A stretch of 34,910 nucleotides of DNA. Source: an uncultured Bacteroidales bacterium (lineage in GTDB: Bacteria > Bacteroidota > Bacteroidia > Bacteroidales > UBA4417). Numbering within the stretch: the first letter of the stretch is position 1; the number at the start of each line of letters is the position of its first letter. The notes under the pieces are model-generated. The model did not search any database. It was given only the letters and a program-made list of their open reading frames with translations, and was not told where the DNA came from. Of this stretch, positions 18,844 through 27,068 are shown piece by piece. A program made the translations under genes and the position numbers. Where the stretch lies: NCBI GenBank assembly GCA_903913645.1, contig CAIWMA010000405.1:1-34910 (forward strand). Reading direction: 5' to 3'.

Positions 18844-19302
18844 AACTTCGTTTTGAATTCAACTCGAACTCTTTGCTGGTTTTAAATACAGCAACTTTAT
18901 TATAAAAACTGCTAAACATTAAATATAGAATACCTGAAACTGATTTTTTACAGCCAAACTTTATGATATTTATTCCTCATATATTTGTAATTCACCACAT
19001 CATACAGCATTTTATATAAAATATAATTTCACAAAACTAAATTCCCATATAACTGTTAATCTATTAATTACATATCTTAGTATTGCAATTGATGTAATGA
19101 TGTATAGGATGTTGTTTAATGCTTCATATCGATGTAGTAATCATGATGAATCTTTTTAACACCCATCATCAACAAATAACCTTTTTATTTGTATTTTTAA
19201 AACTGGAACAATCGATTGCGGGAATGCCTAAAATCTGCTTATTTCTTAACCAACCATAAATCGAATCTTCAACCAAACCTAATTCTAATTAATCTTTATG
19301 TT

Positions 19303-22300
19303 ATGAAAAAATCACTACCTCTAAAGCGGGTTATTCCCTGGGCAAAAGGATTATTACTGCTTCTGATGTTTTCGTTATTGAATACATCAGTTTTTGGACA
19401 GGGACGAACTATTTCCGGAGTTGTAACCGATCAGCTAACAAAAGAAACACTGCCCGGAGCTTCGGTAATCATTAAAGGAACAACTACAGGCACTTCCACT
19501 GATATTAACGGGAAATATTCGCTAACGGTTTCCGGTGCCGACAAATTTCTAGAGGTATCCTTCATAGGATACAACCCAACAGAAGTTGCTGTAGGAGCTG
19601 CAAATGTGATTGATATTCAGTTATCAATGAAACTCACAACTCTGGATGAAGTTGTAGTTGTAGGATACGGTTCGAGTAAAGTAAAGGATCTAACCTCTTC
19701 TATTACAACTATCAAATCAGGCGATCTTCTCAAAACGCCATCGAGCCAACCCATGAATGCGTTGCAGGGAAAAGTAGCCGGTCTACAGGTTGTTGCCAAC
19801 GGAGGTCCGGGCAATTCCTCAACCATTCGTATACGTGGTATAGGTTCGTTTCCAGGAAGAGAAAATGAAGCACCACTGTATGTGGTTGACGGAGTATTCT
19901 TCGATAATATCGATTTCCTGAACCCGGCAGACATTGCATCGATTTCTGTCCTTAAGGATGCTTCGGCCGCTGCTATTTATGGTGTACGTGCTGCAAATGG
20001 TGTTGTACTTATCGAAACAAAATCGGGAGCTTACAACCAAAAAACCGAGATTACCTACGATGGTTATATGGGTTACCAGGTTGCCCAGAATGTTCAGAAA
20101 ATGGCCAATTCTGCCCAATTTACACAAATGGCATTAGAATCCGGATCAGCTGCTGATGTTGCATATATAAACAATGCCATGCAGCGCTATGGACGTAGCC
20201 GTGTAAACCCGAATGTTCCGAATGTGAACACAGATTGGTATAAAGAAATCCTTCGCCCCGCGCAGATTCAGAACCATAGCCTTGGTTTTGATGGTGGTAA
20301 CGAAAAAGCCAAATACTCATTAGGCGTGAATTATTTCAACCAGCAAGGTATTCTGAATATGAAAAATGAGTACGAACGATTGAACCTTCGTGCTAAAGTT
20401 GATTTAAAAGCGACAAGCTGGCTTACAGTCGGCGGCAATTTTATAATCAGTAATGCAAATAAATACAATGAGCAGGCCGGTGCATGGAACCAGGCTTATT
20501 TTGCAGTTCCTATTCTGCCTGTTTACGACTCTCTAAACATTGGAGCAACGCCAACGGATTATGCAAATGCACAGGACCTTGGTTACAGGGCAGGCCAGAA
20601 TCCTTTTCCTACTATGCAATACAACGAGAGTTTCTTGAAAATCAAGAAAATGCTTGCCAATATGTACATGGAGTTCACCCTGATACCAAAAGTGCTGACC
20701 TTCAAAACTACATATAACAACAATTTCACTTCAGTTAACCAAAGAGATGTCAACCTGCCATACAACCTGGGACACGATTTCAAAAATCTTAACTCTCAGA
20801 TATCTAAAAGTTCATCGATCAACGTTAACCAGACCTGGGATAATATCCTGACATTAATTGAAAAATTCAATAAGCATAATGTAACCTTAATGGCAGGATC
20901 ATCCTATAAAATTGAAGATTTCCAAGGGCTGTACGGTTATGGACAGAATTTCGATCCGAATATTCAGCAATCCTGGTATATAAGTCAATCAACGGCTAAA
21001 ATATTAAATAATGCCTCTGACGGCGGAAGCCTTCAGTATGGGATGTCGTATTTCGGAAGATTAGCTTATAACTATGCTGATAAATATTTATTATATGCTA
21101 CCATGCGTGCTGACGGAAGTTCGAAGTACCAGGAGAAATGGGGATATTTTCCGACTGTTGGTGCAGGCTGGGTAATTTCGGAGGAAAGTTTCCTGAAAAA
21201 CAACGAATATGTTCCATACCTGAAATTACGTGCCAGTTGGGGACAACTCGGTAACGACCATATACAAGCCAGCGACGGTACCAGAACAACACTGCTTACC
21301 GAAATTGCCATGGGAGGCACTGCCACAACCCCAGGCATCGTATTTCCAGGAACATTGGCACCAAATTCCTATTCATCACTTAAGTGGGAATTGACTGAGG
21401 AAACCAATATCGGCCTAACTGCACGATTCCTTAAAGACAGGTTATCTCTCGATTTTGACTATTATATACGTGATACAAAAAATGCAGCTATACCGGTTGC
21501 ACTTCCTGGAGTGGGAACAAGTATTCTGAAACCAGTAGGTACCATCCGGAATAAAGGTATTGAACTCGCACTTACATGGTCAGATAAGATTACGGATAAA
21601 CTCAGCTACAATATAGGTGCAAATATGTCGACACTGAAAAACTCAGCGATTGACCTTTACGGGCAACCATACATTAACGGAGGACAGGCTGAATTCCTGC
21701 AACGCACATACCTTAATGAACCTCTGATGTCTTTCTACGGATATCAAACTATTGGCGTTTACCAAAATGCTGCTGAAATTCTGGCAGATCCTGTTGCAAC
21801 CAAATATCACATGACACATCCAACCGAATATTTAGTGCCTGGAGATTTTAGGTTTAATGACGTAAATGGAGATAGTGTGATTGATGGCAGTGATCGCGGA
21901 ATACTAGGATCCTATTTCCCTACATTCATTTATGGGGCTAATATTTCATTAACTTATATGAATTTTGACTTTTCGGCCAGCATGTACGGGCAAACCGGTA
22001 ATAAAATCCTGAACCGTAAGCGTGGCGAAGTGATCTGGACCAACGATGAAAACATGGACGCCAACCTTGCAGATAACCGCTGGCACGGTGAAGGCACTTC
22101 CAACACCTATCCTTCTTCTGCCGGATTAAGAAAACCGTGGAACCAGGTAATGAGTAATTATTTTGTTGAAGACGGATCATTTTTCCGTATCCAGAATATT
22201 CAGATTGGTTACACAATTAAAAACAAACAATGGTTAGGAGGAAATTTCCCTGTATGCAGGATTGCTTTTACTGCCGACCGTCCGTTAACCATTTTCAAAT

Positions 22301-22395
22301 ATAATGGTTTTACGCCTGAGATATCTGATGGTATAGATTCGCAAACCTACCCGGTTCCTGCCGTTTACACAGTTGGACTAAATGTTAAATTCTAA
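19303..22395 (+). CDS. SusC/RagA family TonB-linked outer membrane protein
   Basis: Signal peptide MKKSLPLKRVIPWAKGLLLLLMFSLLNTSVFGQ, carboxypeptidase-regulatory-like domain (ISGVVTDQLTKETLPGASVIIKGTTTGTSTDINGKYSL), plug (LDEVVVVGYGSSKVKDLTSSI...IRIRGIGSFPG...PLYVVDGVFFDNI...ISVLKDASAAAIYGVRAANGVVLIETK). The ORF-track start at 19216 is probably 29 codons too early. Confidence 0.96.
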   Translation: MKKSLPLKRVIPWAKGLLLLLMFSLLNTSVFGQGRTISGVVTDQLTKETLPGASVIIKGTTTGTSTDINGKYSLTVSGADKFLEVSFIGYNPTEVAVGAANVIDIQLSMKLTTLDEVVVVGYGSSKVKDLTSSITTIKSGDLLKTPSSQPMNALQGKVAGLQVVANGGPGNSSTIRIRGIGSFPGRENEAPLYVVDGVFFDNIDFLNPADIASISVLKDASAAAIYGVRAANGVVLIETKSGAYNQKTEITYDGYMGYQVAQNVQKMANSAQFTQMALESGSAADVAYINNAMQRYGRSRVNPNVPNVNTDWYKEILRPAQIQNHSLGFDGGNEKAKYSLGVNYFNQQGILNMKNEYERLNLRAKVDLKATSWLTVGGNFIISNANKYNEQAGAWNQAYFAVPILPVYDSLNIGATPTDYANAQDLGYRAGQNPFPTMQYNESFLKIKKMLANMYMEFTLIPKVLTFKTTYNNNFTSVNQRDVNLPYNLGHDFKNLNSQISKSSSINVNQTWDNILTLIEKFNKHNVTLMAGSSYKIEDFQGLYGYGQNFDPNIQQSWYISQSTAKILNNASDGGSLQYGMSYFGRLAYNYADKYLLYATMRADGSSKYQEKWGYFPTVGAGWVISEESFLKNNEYVPYLKLRASWGQLGNDHIQASDGTRTTLLTEIAMGGTATTPGIVFPGTLAPNSYSSLKWELTEETNIGLTARFLKDRLSLDFDYYIRDTKNAAIPVALPGVGTSILKPVGTIRNKGIELALTWSDKITDKLSYNIGANMSTLKNSAIDLYGQPYINGGQAEFLQRTYLNEPLMSFYGYQTIGVYQNAAEILADPVATKYHMTHPTEYLVPGDFRFNDVNGDSVIDGSDRGILGSYFPTFIYGANISLTYMNFDFSASMYGQTGNKILNRKRGEVIWTNDENMDANLADNRWHGEGTSNTYPSSAGLRKPWNQVMSNYFVEDGSFFRIQNIQIGYTIKNKQWLGGNFPVCRIAFTADRPLTIFKYNGFTPEISDGIDSQTYPVPAVYTVGLNVKF

Positions 22396-22408
22396 AACAC
22401 AAGGAAAT

Positions 22409-23965
22409 ATGAAACGTACAAAATATATTATACCGTTCGCTATAATAATAGTTGCAATGTTCTTTGCAGCAAGTTGTAGTAAGAATCTGGATGTACTTCC
22501 CGAAAACCGGACATTTACCGCCGAAACCGATTATACTAAAACCAGCGATATGATCAACCCTTTGTTGGGAGTATATGCCGGAATGTCAGTAACTGATGGA
22601 GAATGGGAAGACTTCCCGATTATCGGAGTCCGTGGTGATGATGTAAATGCAGGAGGTGGAAGTGACCAGCCGGATTTAGCAGCAACAGATAAATACAATT
22701 ACAACAGGACTTTCTGGGCATTAAATACTTTCTGGGAGGCTTATTACCAGCATCTCTTCGCTAGCCAGTCGGCAATGGAACAGATAGCGCTTTTCAAAGC
22801 AAAGATCAGTTCCGGTAATACCGAAGCGCTTGCCAGAGCCGATCAGTATACCGCTGAGGTAAAAGTTCTGGAAGCATGGTGGTTACTACAGGTAAGTCGT
22901 GTATGGGGTCCCATATTCATTCCAACCAGTTCCGATCCTGCATCATTGTTTGTTACACCATTATCATCAAAAGATGAAGTAATGAAGCGTATTTCGGATT
23001 TAATGGATGAGGCTTCTCCTTTACTTCCGGCAATAAGGCCAAATGAACGGACGGATATACCGGGTGGAGTAACGAAATACACTGCTTTAGCCTTGAAAGC
23101 CCTGGCTAACCTGGAACTCAAGAATTATGACGGCGTTGCTGCAGCAACTGGCGAAATAATAAATTCTAATAAATTTATTCTTGAACCTGATTTCTATCAG
23201 CTTTTCAAACTTAAAGGGAAGTTGAATAATGAAAACCTGCTGGAGAAACAATATTCAGACCTTGGCACAAACGCTAATCCTAAGTTTTATTATAAATTTG
23301 AATTTTTCGGACCACAGAGTTGGACGCCAAAACTAGCAACCGCAGGTGGTGGATGGGGTTTTTACGAACCGAGTTTGAAATACATCAAGTTTATGCTCGA
23401 CAGGGGAGATACGCTTCGGTTGAAAACCACTGTTATCTTTACGCCCAGGGGCATTGCTGAAATCGAGAAAGATGCCTCTTACACACCAAAAATGGCAGGC
23501 ATAACAAATGTTTCCCGTTCAGGAGATATATTTATTGATTTTGACCGTGAAATGTTTTTAAGTGGCAAGCATTACCTGCCTTCCGATCAGCTCACTTCAG
23601 GCCAGACTACTTATGGAACCAATAAGAACTTCTCCTGCATCAGGTATGCACAAATCCTGCTGATGTACGCTGAAGCACTTACACAGGGAGCTACCGGTAG
23701 CGCCGGAACTGCTGATAATGCTGTAAACCTGGTAAGAGCCAGAGCAGGATTGACGGCGATCACAGGAGTTACAAATGACCAGGTAATGGATGAAAAATTT
23801 GCAGAACTTGCCACCGAATGGGGCGATCGTTTTTATGATATGGTCAGGCTTGGTAAAACAGCTGAACTGAGCTACGAAGGAAGAATATTCACAATGGATA
23901 AAACTTTCCTTCCTTATCCCGAAAACCAGGTTAGTATACTTCCTGCTTTATCAGTTAAAAAGTAA
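22409..23965 (+). CDS. RagB/SusD family nutrient uptake outer membrane lipoprotein
   Basis: MKRTKYIIPFAIIIVAMFFAASCSKNLDVLPENRTF (lipobox), directly downstream of SusC. C-terminal SusD features: IRYAQILLMYAEALTQ...AVNLVRARAGL...DEKFAELATEWGDRFYDMVRLGKT. Confidence 0.95.
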   Translation: MKRTKYIIPFAIIIVAMFFAASCSKNLDVLPENRTFTAETDYTKTSDMINPLLGVYAGMSVTDGEWEDFPIIGVRGDDVNAGGGSDQPDLAATDKYNYNRTFWALNTFWEAYYQHLFASQSAMEQIALFKAKISSGNTEALARADQYTAEVKVLEAWWLLQVSRVWGPIFIPTSSDPASLFVTPLSSKDEVMKRISDLMDEASPLLPAIRPNERTDIPGGVTKYTALALKALANLELKNYDGVAAATGEIINSNKFILEPDFYQLFKLKGKLNNENLLEKQYSDLGTNANPKFYYKFEFFGPQSWTPKLATAGGGWGFYEPSLKYIKFMLDRGDTLRLKTTVIFTPRGIAEIEKDASYTPKMAGITNVSRSGDIFIDFDREMFLSGKHYLPSDQLTSGQTTYGTNKNFSCIRYAQILLMYAEALTQGATGSAGTADNAVNLVRARAGLTAITGVTNDQVMDEKFAELATEWGDRFYDMVRLGKTAELSYEGRIFTMDKTFLPYPENQVSILPALSVKK

Positions 23966-23995
23966 ATACAGTTAACTAATTTAAAACCTAGAACA

Positions 23996-25099
23996 ATGAA
24001 AATACTTAGATACGTACTCATAGGTTCACTTGCGATGGTTTTCGCTGTCGCCTGTAATAAAGGCATCGACCCGATCTCTTACGTTGATCCGGGCCCTGAT
24101 ACTGCTGCTCCCAAAATAACAATCAGTTACCCCATCGAAGGTACTAAGATCAGGGTAGATGAGCCTGTTACTTCCATCAATATTAAATTTGTAGCATCTG
24201 ATGAAATAGAGATAAAATCCATTTCCCTGAAACTCGATGGAGCTGAAATTGCTACCTTTAATAGTTTTAAGGATTACCGCCGCTACATGGGAGAATTCCA
24301 ATATGATAACATTACGAATGGTGACCATGCGCTTTCTATTACAGTAACCGACCTTTCGGATAAATCAACATCACAGACAGTTAATTTCAAGAAAATTGCT
24401 CCCTATGTACCACTTGATGGAGAAGTAGTGTATATACCTTTTGATGGTGATTATTTTGAACTGGTAGGCAAGAAAGAAGTTACGGTTGCAGGTTTACCTG
24501 GTTTTGTTGACGGTAAAATCGGTCAAGCCTATGCAGGGGCTTTAGATGCCGGCATAACATATCCGGCACCAGCCTCCCTGATGGCCAGCAGCGAGTTCAG
24601 TTTGTCATTCTGGTACAAATTGAATGGCATACCAAAAAGAGGAGGAATTATATCCATTAGTCGTCCGAACACAGGTACAGCAACAACTTCACCTCCGGAT
24701 AGTACCCGTTTTAAAGGATTCAGGTTTTTCCATGAAGATAACGGCAAGAATGAAAACCTTGGTATTGATATAGGAATTGGCAAGGCAGAACAATGGATGA
24801 ACCCGTTTATTACTCTCAAACCAACAGTTGCAGGTGACTTTGGTGACTGGATTCATATTGCAATCTCCATATCAAGCACAAAAGCTATCGTTTATGTGAA
24901 TGGTGTTTCTAAAATGACAGCCAATTTAAAAACACCTATTAACTGGACTGATTGCTCACTGATCTCAATCGCTTCAGGTGTTCCCAACTTTATTTACTGG
25001 GGCCATTTATCCGACTTGAGTTTGTACGATGAACTGCATATCTTCAAAAAAGCTATTACCCCCGAAGAGGTCACAGCTTTGTATGGTGTAAAAAAATAA
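23996..25099 (+). CDS. LamG/concanavalin A-like domain surface lipoprotein with an N-terminal Ig-like domain, in the surface-glycan-binding-protein position
   Basis: Lipobox LAMVFAVACNKG. Ig-like DTAAPKITISYPIEGTKIRVDEPVTSINIKFVASDEI. LamG-like GEVVYIPFDGDYFELVGK...SSEFSLSFWYKLNG...GDWIHIAISISSTKAIVYVNGV...LSDLSLYDELHIFKKAITPEEVTALY. Confidence 0.88.
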   Translation: MKILRYVLIGSLAMVFAVACNKGIDPISYVDPGPDTAAPKITISYPIEGTKIRVDEPVTSINIKFVASDEIEIKSISLKLDGAEIATFNSFKDYRRYMGEFQYDNITNGDHALSITVTDLSDKSTSQTVNFKKIAPYVPLDGEVVYIPFDGDYFELVGKKEVTVAGLPGFVDGKIGQAYAGALDAGITYPAPASLMASSEFSLSFWYKLNGIPKRGGIISISRPNTGTATTSPPDSTRFKGFRFFHEDNGKNENLGIDIGIGKAEQWMNPFITLKPTVAGDFGDWIHIAISISSTKAIVYVNGVSKMTANLKTPINWTDCSLISIASGVPNFIYWGHLSDLSLYDELHIFKKAITPEEVTALYGVKK

Positions 25100-25123
25100 A
25101 ACTCTGGTTAGTTTGTTTGGTTT

Positions 25124-25161
25124 GAAAAGAGGGAATGTGGGCTCCACATTCCTCTCTTTTC
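25124..25161. terminator. Strong hairpin terminator between the LamG-lipoprotein and ARH-fold genes
   Basis: GAAAAGAGGGAATGTGG gct CCACATTCCTCTCTTTTC: 17/18-nt arms with a single-nt bulge and an A/T flank. Confidence 0.82.
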
Positions 25162-25299
25162 AATTATTCACCTGCTTATAAATCAAAAGCAGTTCTTAGT
25201 ATTATCTGATTCCATGCTGAATAATACTGACAGAATAGTTAACCTGATTTCGTATATTCTATAAAGTAGATAATTCAGACCTTAATACACATAGAAAAT

Positions 25300-26925
25300 A
25301 TGAAAAAATATCTGGTGTGCATAGCTATTTTAATACTGACTGTACAAATTGTATCCGGACAATCCAAACCAGGTAACCTACAGTCTATCAGTTCTGAAGA
25401 CTTAAAAGATAAGATAGCCGGGGGATGGGCCGGGAAGATGATAGGTGTAACGTATGGTGGGCCAACGGAATACTCTTTTCGAAAAGCAATTAATGACGCT
25501 CCCATAAAATGGACACCCGCTGATCTGGCCGGAAGTAACACCCAGGATGATCTTTATGTGCAGCTTTCGCTTATTATGGCGATGGATAAATATGGAATTG
25601 GTGTTTCGGCTAAAAATCTTCAGGAACAAATAGCAAAAGCTGGTTTCACAATGTGGGCTGCCAATTTACAGGCCCGGAAGAACTACTTTAATGGCATTTA
25701 TCCGCCTGAATCGGGCAGCCCAAAATACAATTACAGAGCCGATGACATCGACTTCCAGATTGAATCGGATTTTATCGGCTTTATGAATCCGGGGATGATA
25801 CAGAATTGTATTGAAATCTCCTGTAAAGTCGGGCACATCATGAATTATGGCGATGGCGTTTACGGCGGAACTTTTGTTTCAGCCATGCAAAGTGCTGCCT
25901 TTTTTCAAAACGATATGGAAAAAATAGTTGAAACTGGTTTGACAGCCATTCCAAAAGAAAGCAACTATTCGAAAATTATCCGTGATGTTTTACTGCTTCA
26001 TAAGTACTATCCCAACGACTGGAAAGCCGCATGGAAGGAATTAGATGACAAATGGAGTGAGATAGATGTGAGCGGAGCCAGCATAGATTTTAATTTTGAC
26101 GCTACACTGAATGGAGCTTATATTGTTATGGGTTTGTTGTATGGCGATGGCGATGTAATGAAGACTATCGACATTTCAACCCGCTGCGGGCAAGATTCGG
26201 ATTGTAATCCGGCAAATGCTATGGCCATTCTGGGAGTAGTAAAAGGGTTTAGTAATTTACCAAAGGAAATGACAACCGAGATCAGGAAAATAGAAGATTC
26301 CACTTTCTCACACACTACTTATTCCTTTAAAACCATGGTGGAAAGCACCTATAATTATGCTATCCAATACATTAAAAGGAATGGAGGTACTATCAAAGAT
26401 AACGAAATTAAAATTCCTGTTCAAAGTATTAGGTTTAAAAAAACCGAAGTTTCTTTCCCGAACGTAGTGTATGATACAGTTGTGTCTGCATTTTCAAAAG
26501 AAAGATGGCAATTCAAAGGAAATTGGCAGGTTTGGCAGGTTCCTCATTGGGAAAAAGATCATGCACCAATCGACCAGTCCATATATGCCAGTAAGGCCGG
26601 TGACCAGGTTGAATTTACATTCAATGGTTCCGGTATTGCTCTGTATGGAAATATTTTTAAATACGGAGGAAAGGCGGATTTTTATGTTGATGGGAAACCA
26701 GATCAAACAATAGACACGTATTATAATTATTGCAACCAGGAACCGCTTGATATTTGTATCTGGCATGTATTTCAGTTAAAACCTGGTAATCACACAATAA
26801 AAATAATAGTAAAAGGAGAAAAACGCTTAGAATCAGCCGGGACAAATATTTGCATTACCCGAGCTTTTGTATACAAAACAGCTCAAAAGAAAAATGAATC
26901 CTTTATGTTTTCGTTTCAAAAATAA
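25300..26925 (+). CDS. Exported ADP-ribosylglycohydrolase (ARH/DraG) fold protein with a C-terminal beta-sandwich, carbohydrate-binding-like domain
   Basis: Signal peptide MKKYLVCIAILILTVQIVSGQ. ARH-like motifs DKIAGGWAGKMIGVTYGGPTEY, SNTQDDLYVQLSLIMAM, GDGVYGGTFVSAMQSAAF, RCGQDSDCNPANAMAILGVVKGF. C-terminal VEFTFNGSGIALYGNIFKYGGKADFYVDGKPDQTIDTY...HTIKIIVKGEK. Confidence 0.85.
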   Translation: MKKYLVCIAILILTVQIVSGQSKPGNLQSISSEDLKDKIAGGWAGKMIGVTYGGPTEYSFRKAINDAPIKWTPADLAGSNTQDDLYVQLSLIMAMDKYGIGVSAKNLQEQIAKAGFTMWAANLQARKNYFNGIYPPESGSPKYNYRADDIDFQIESDFIGFMNPGMIQNCIEISCKVGHIMNYGDGVYGGTFVSAMQSAAFFQNDMEKIVETGLTAIPKESNYSKIIRDVLLLHKYYPNDWKAAWKELDDKWSEIDVSGASIDFNFDATLNGAYIVMGLLYGDGDVMKTIDISTRCGQDSDCNPANAMAILGVVKGFSNLPKEMTTEIRKIEDSTFSHTTYSFKTMVESTYNYAIQYIKRNGGTIKDNEIKIPVQSIRFKKTEVSFPNVVYDTVVSAFSKERWQFKGNWQVWQVPHWEKDHAPIDQSIYASKAGDQVEFTFNGSGIALYGNIFKYGGKADFYVDGKPDQTIDTYYNYCNQEPLDICIWHVFQLKPGNHTIKIIVKGEKRLESAGTNICITRAFVYKTAQKKNESFMFSFQK

Positions 26926-27068
26926 AGAGTAGAATACCTGGTCAGAAATGAGAATAAACGTATAAGTTAAAGTGTATGCACTTACTAACGCTTTTGAACA
27001 CGTAAAAATGTAATTTTAAATTAGCATAAAATCTAAATCTGCCCTTTGGCAATACACATAAAGGCCCA

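Noticed and set aside
26965-26985. Small dyad AAGTG-TATG-CACTT upstream of the first GH144-type gene
   Set aside because: Five-base arms are expected by chance in this A/T-rich DNA; no supporting second copy was found.
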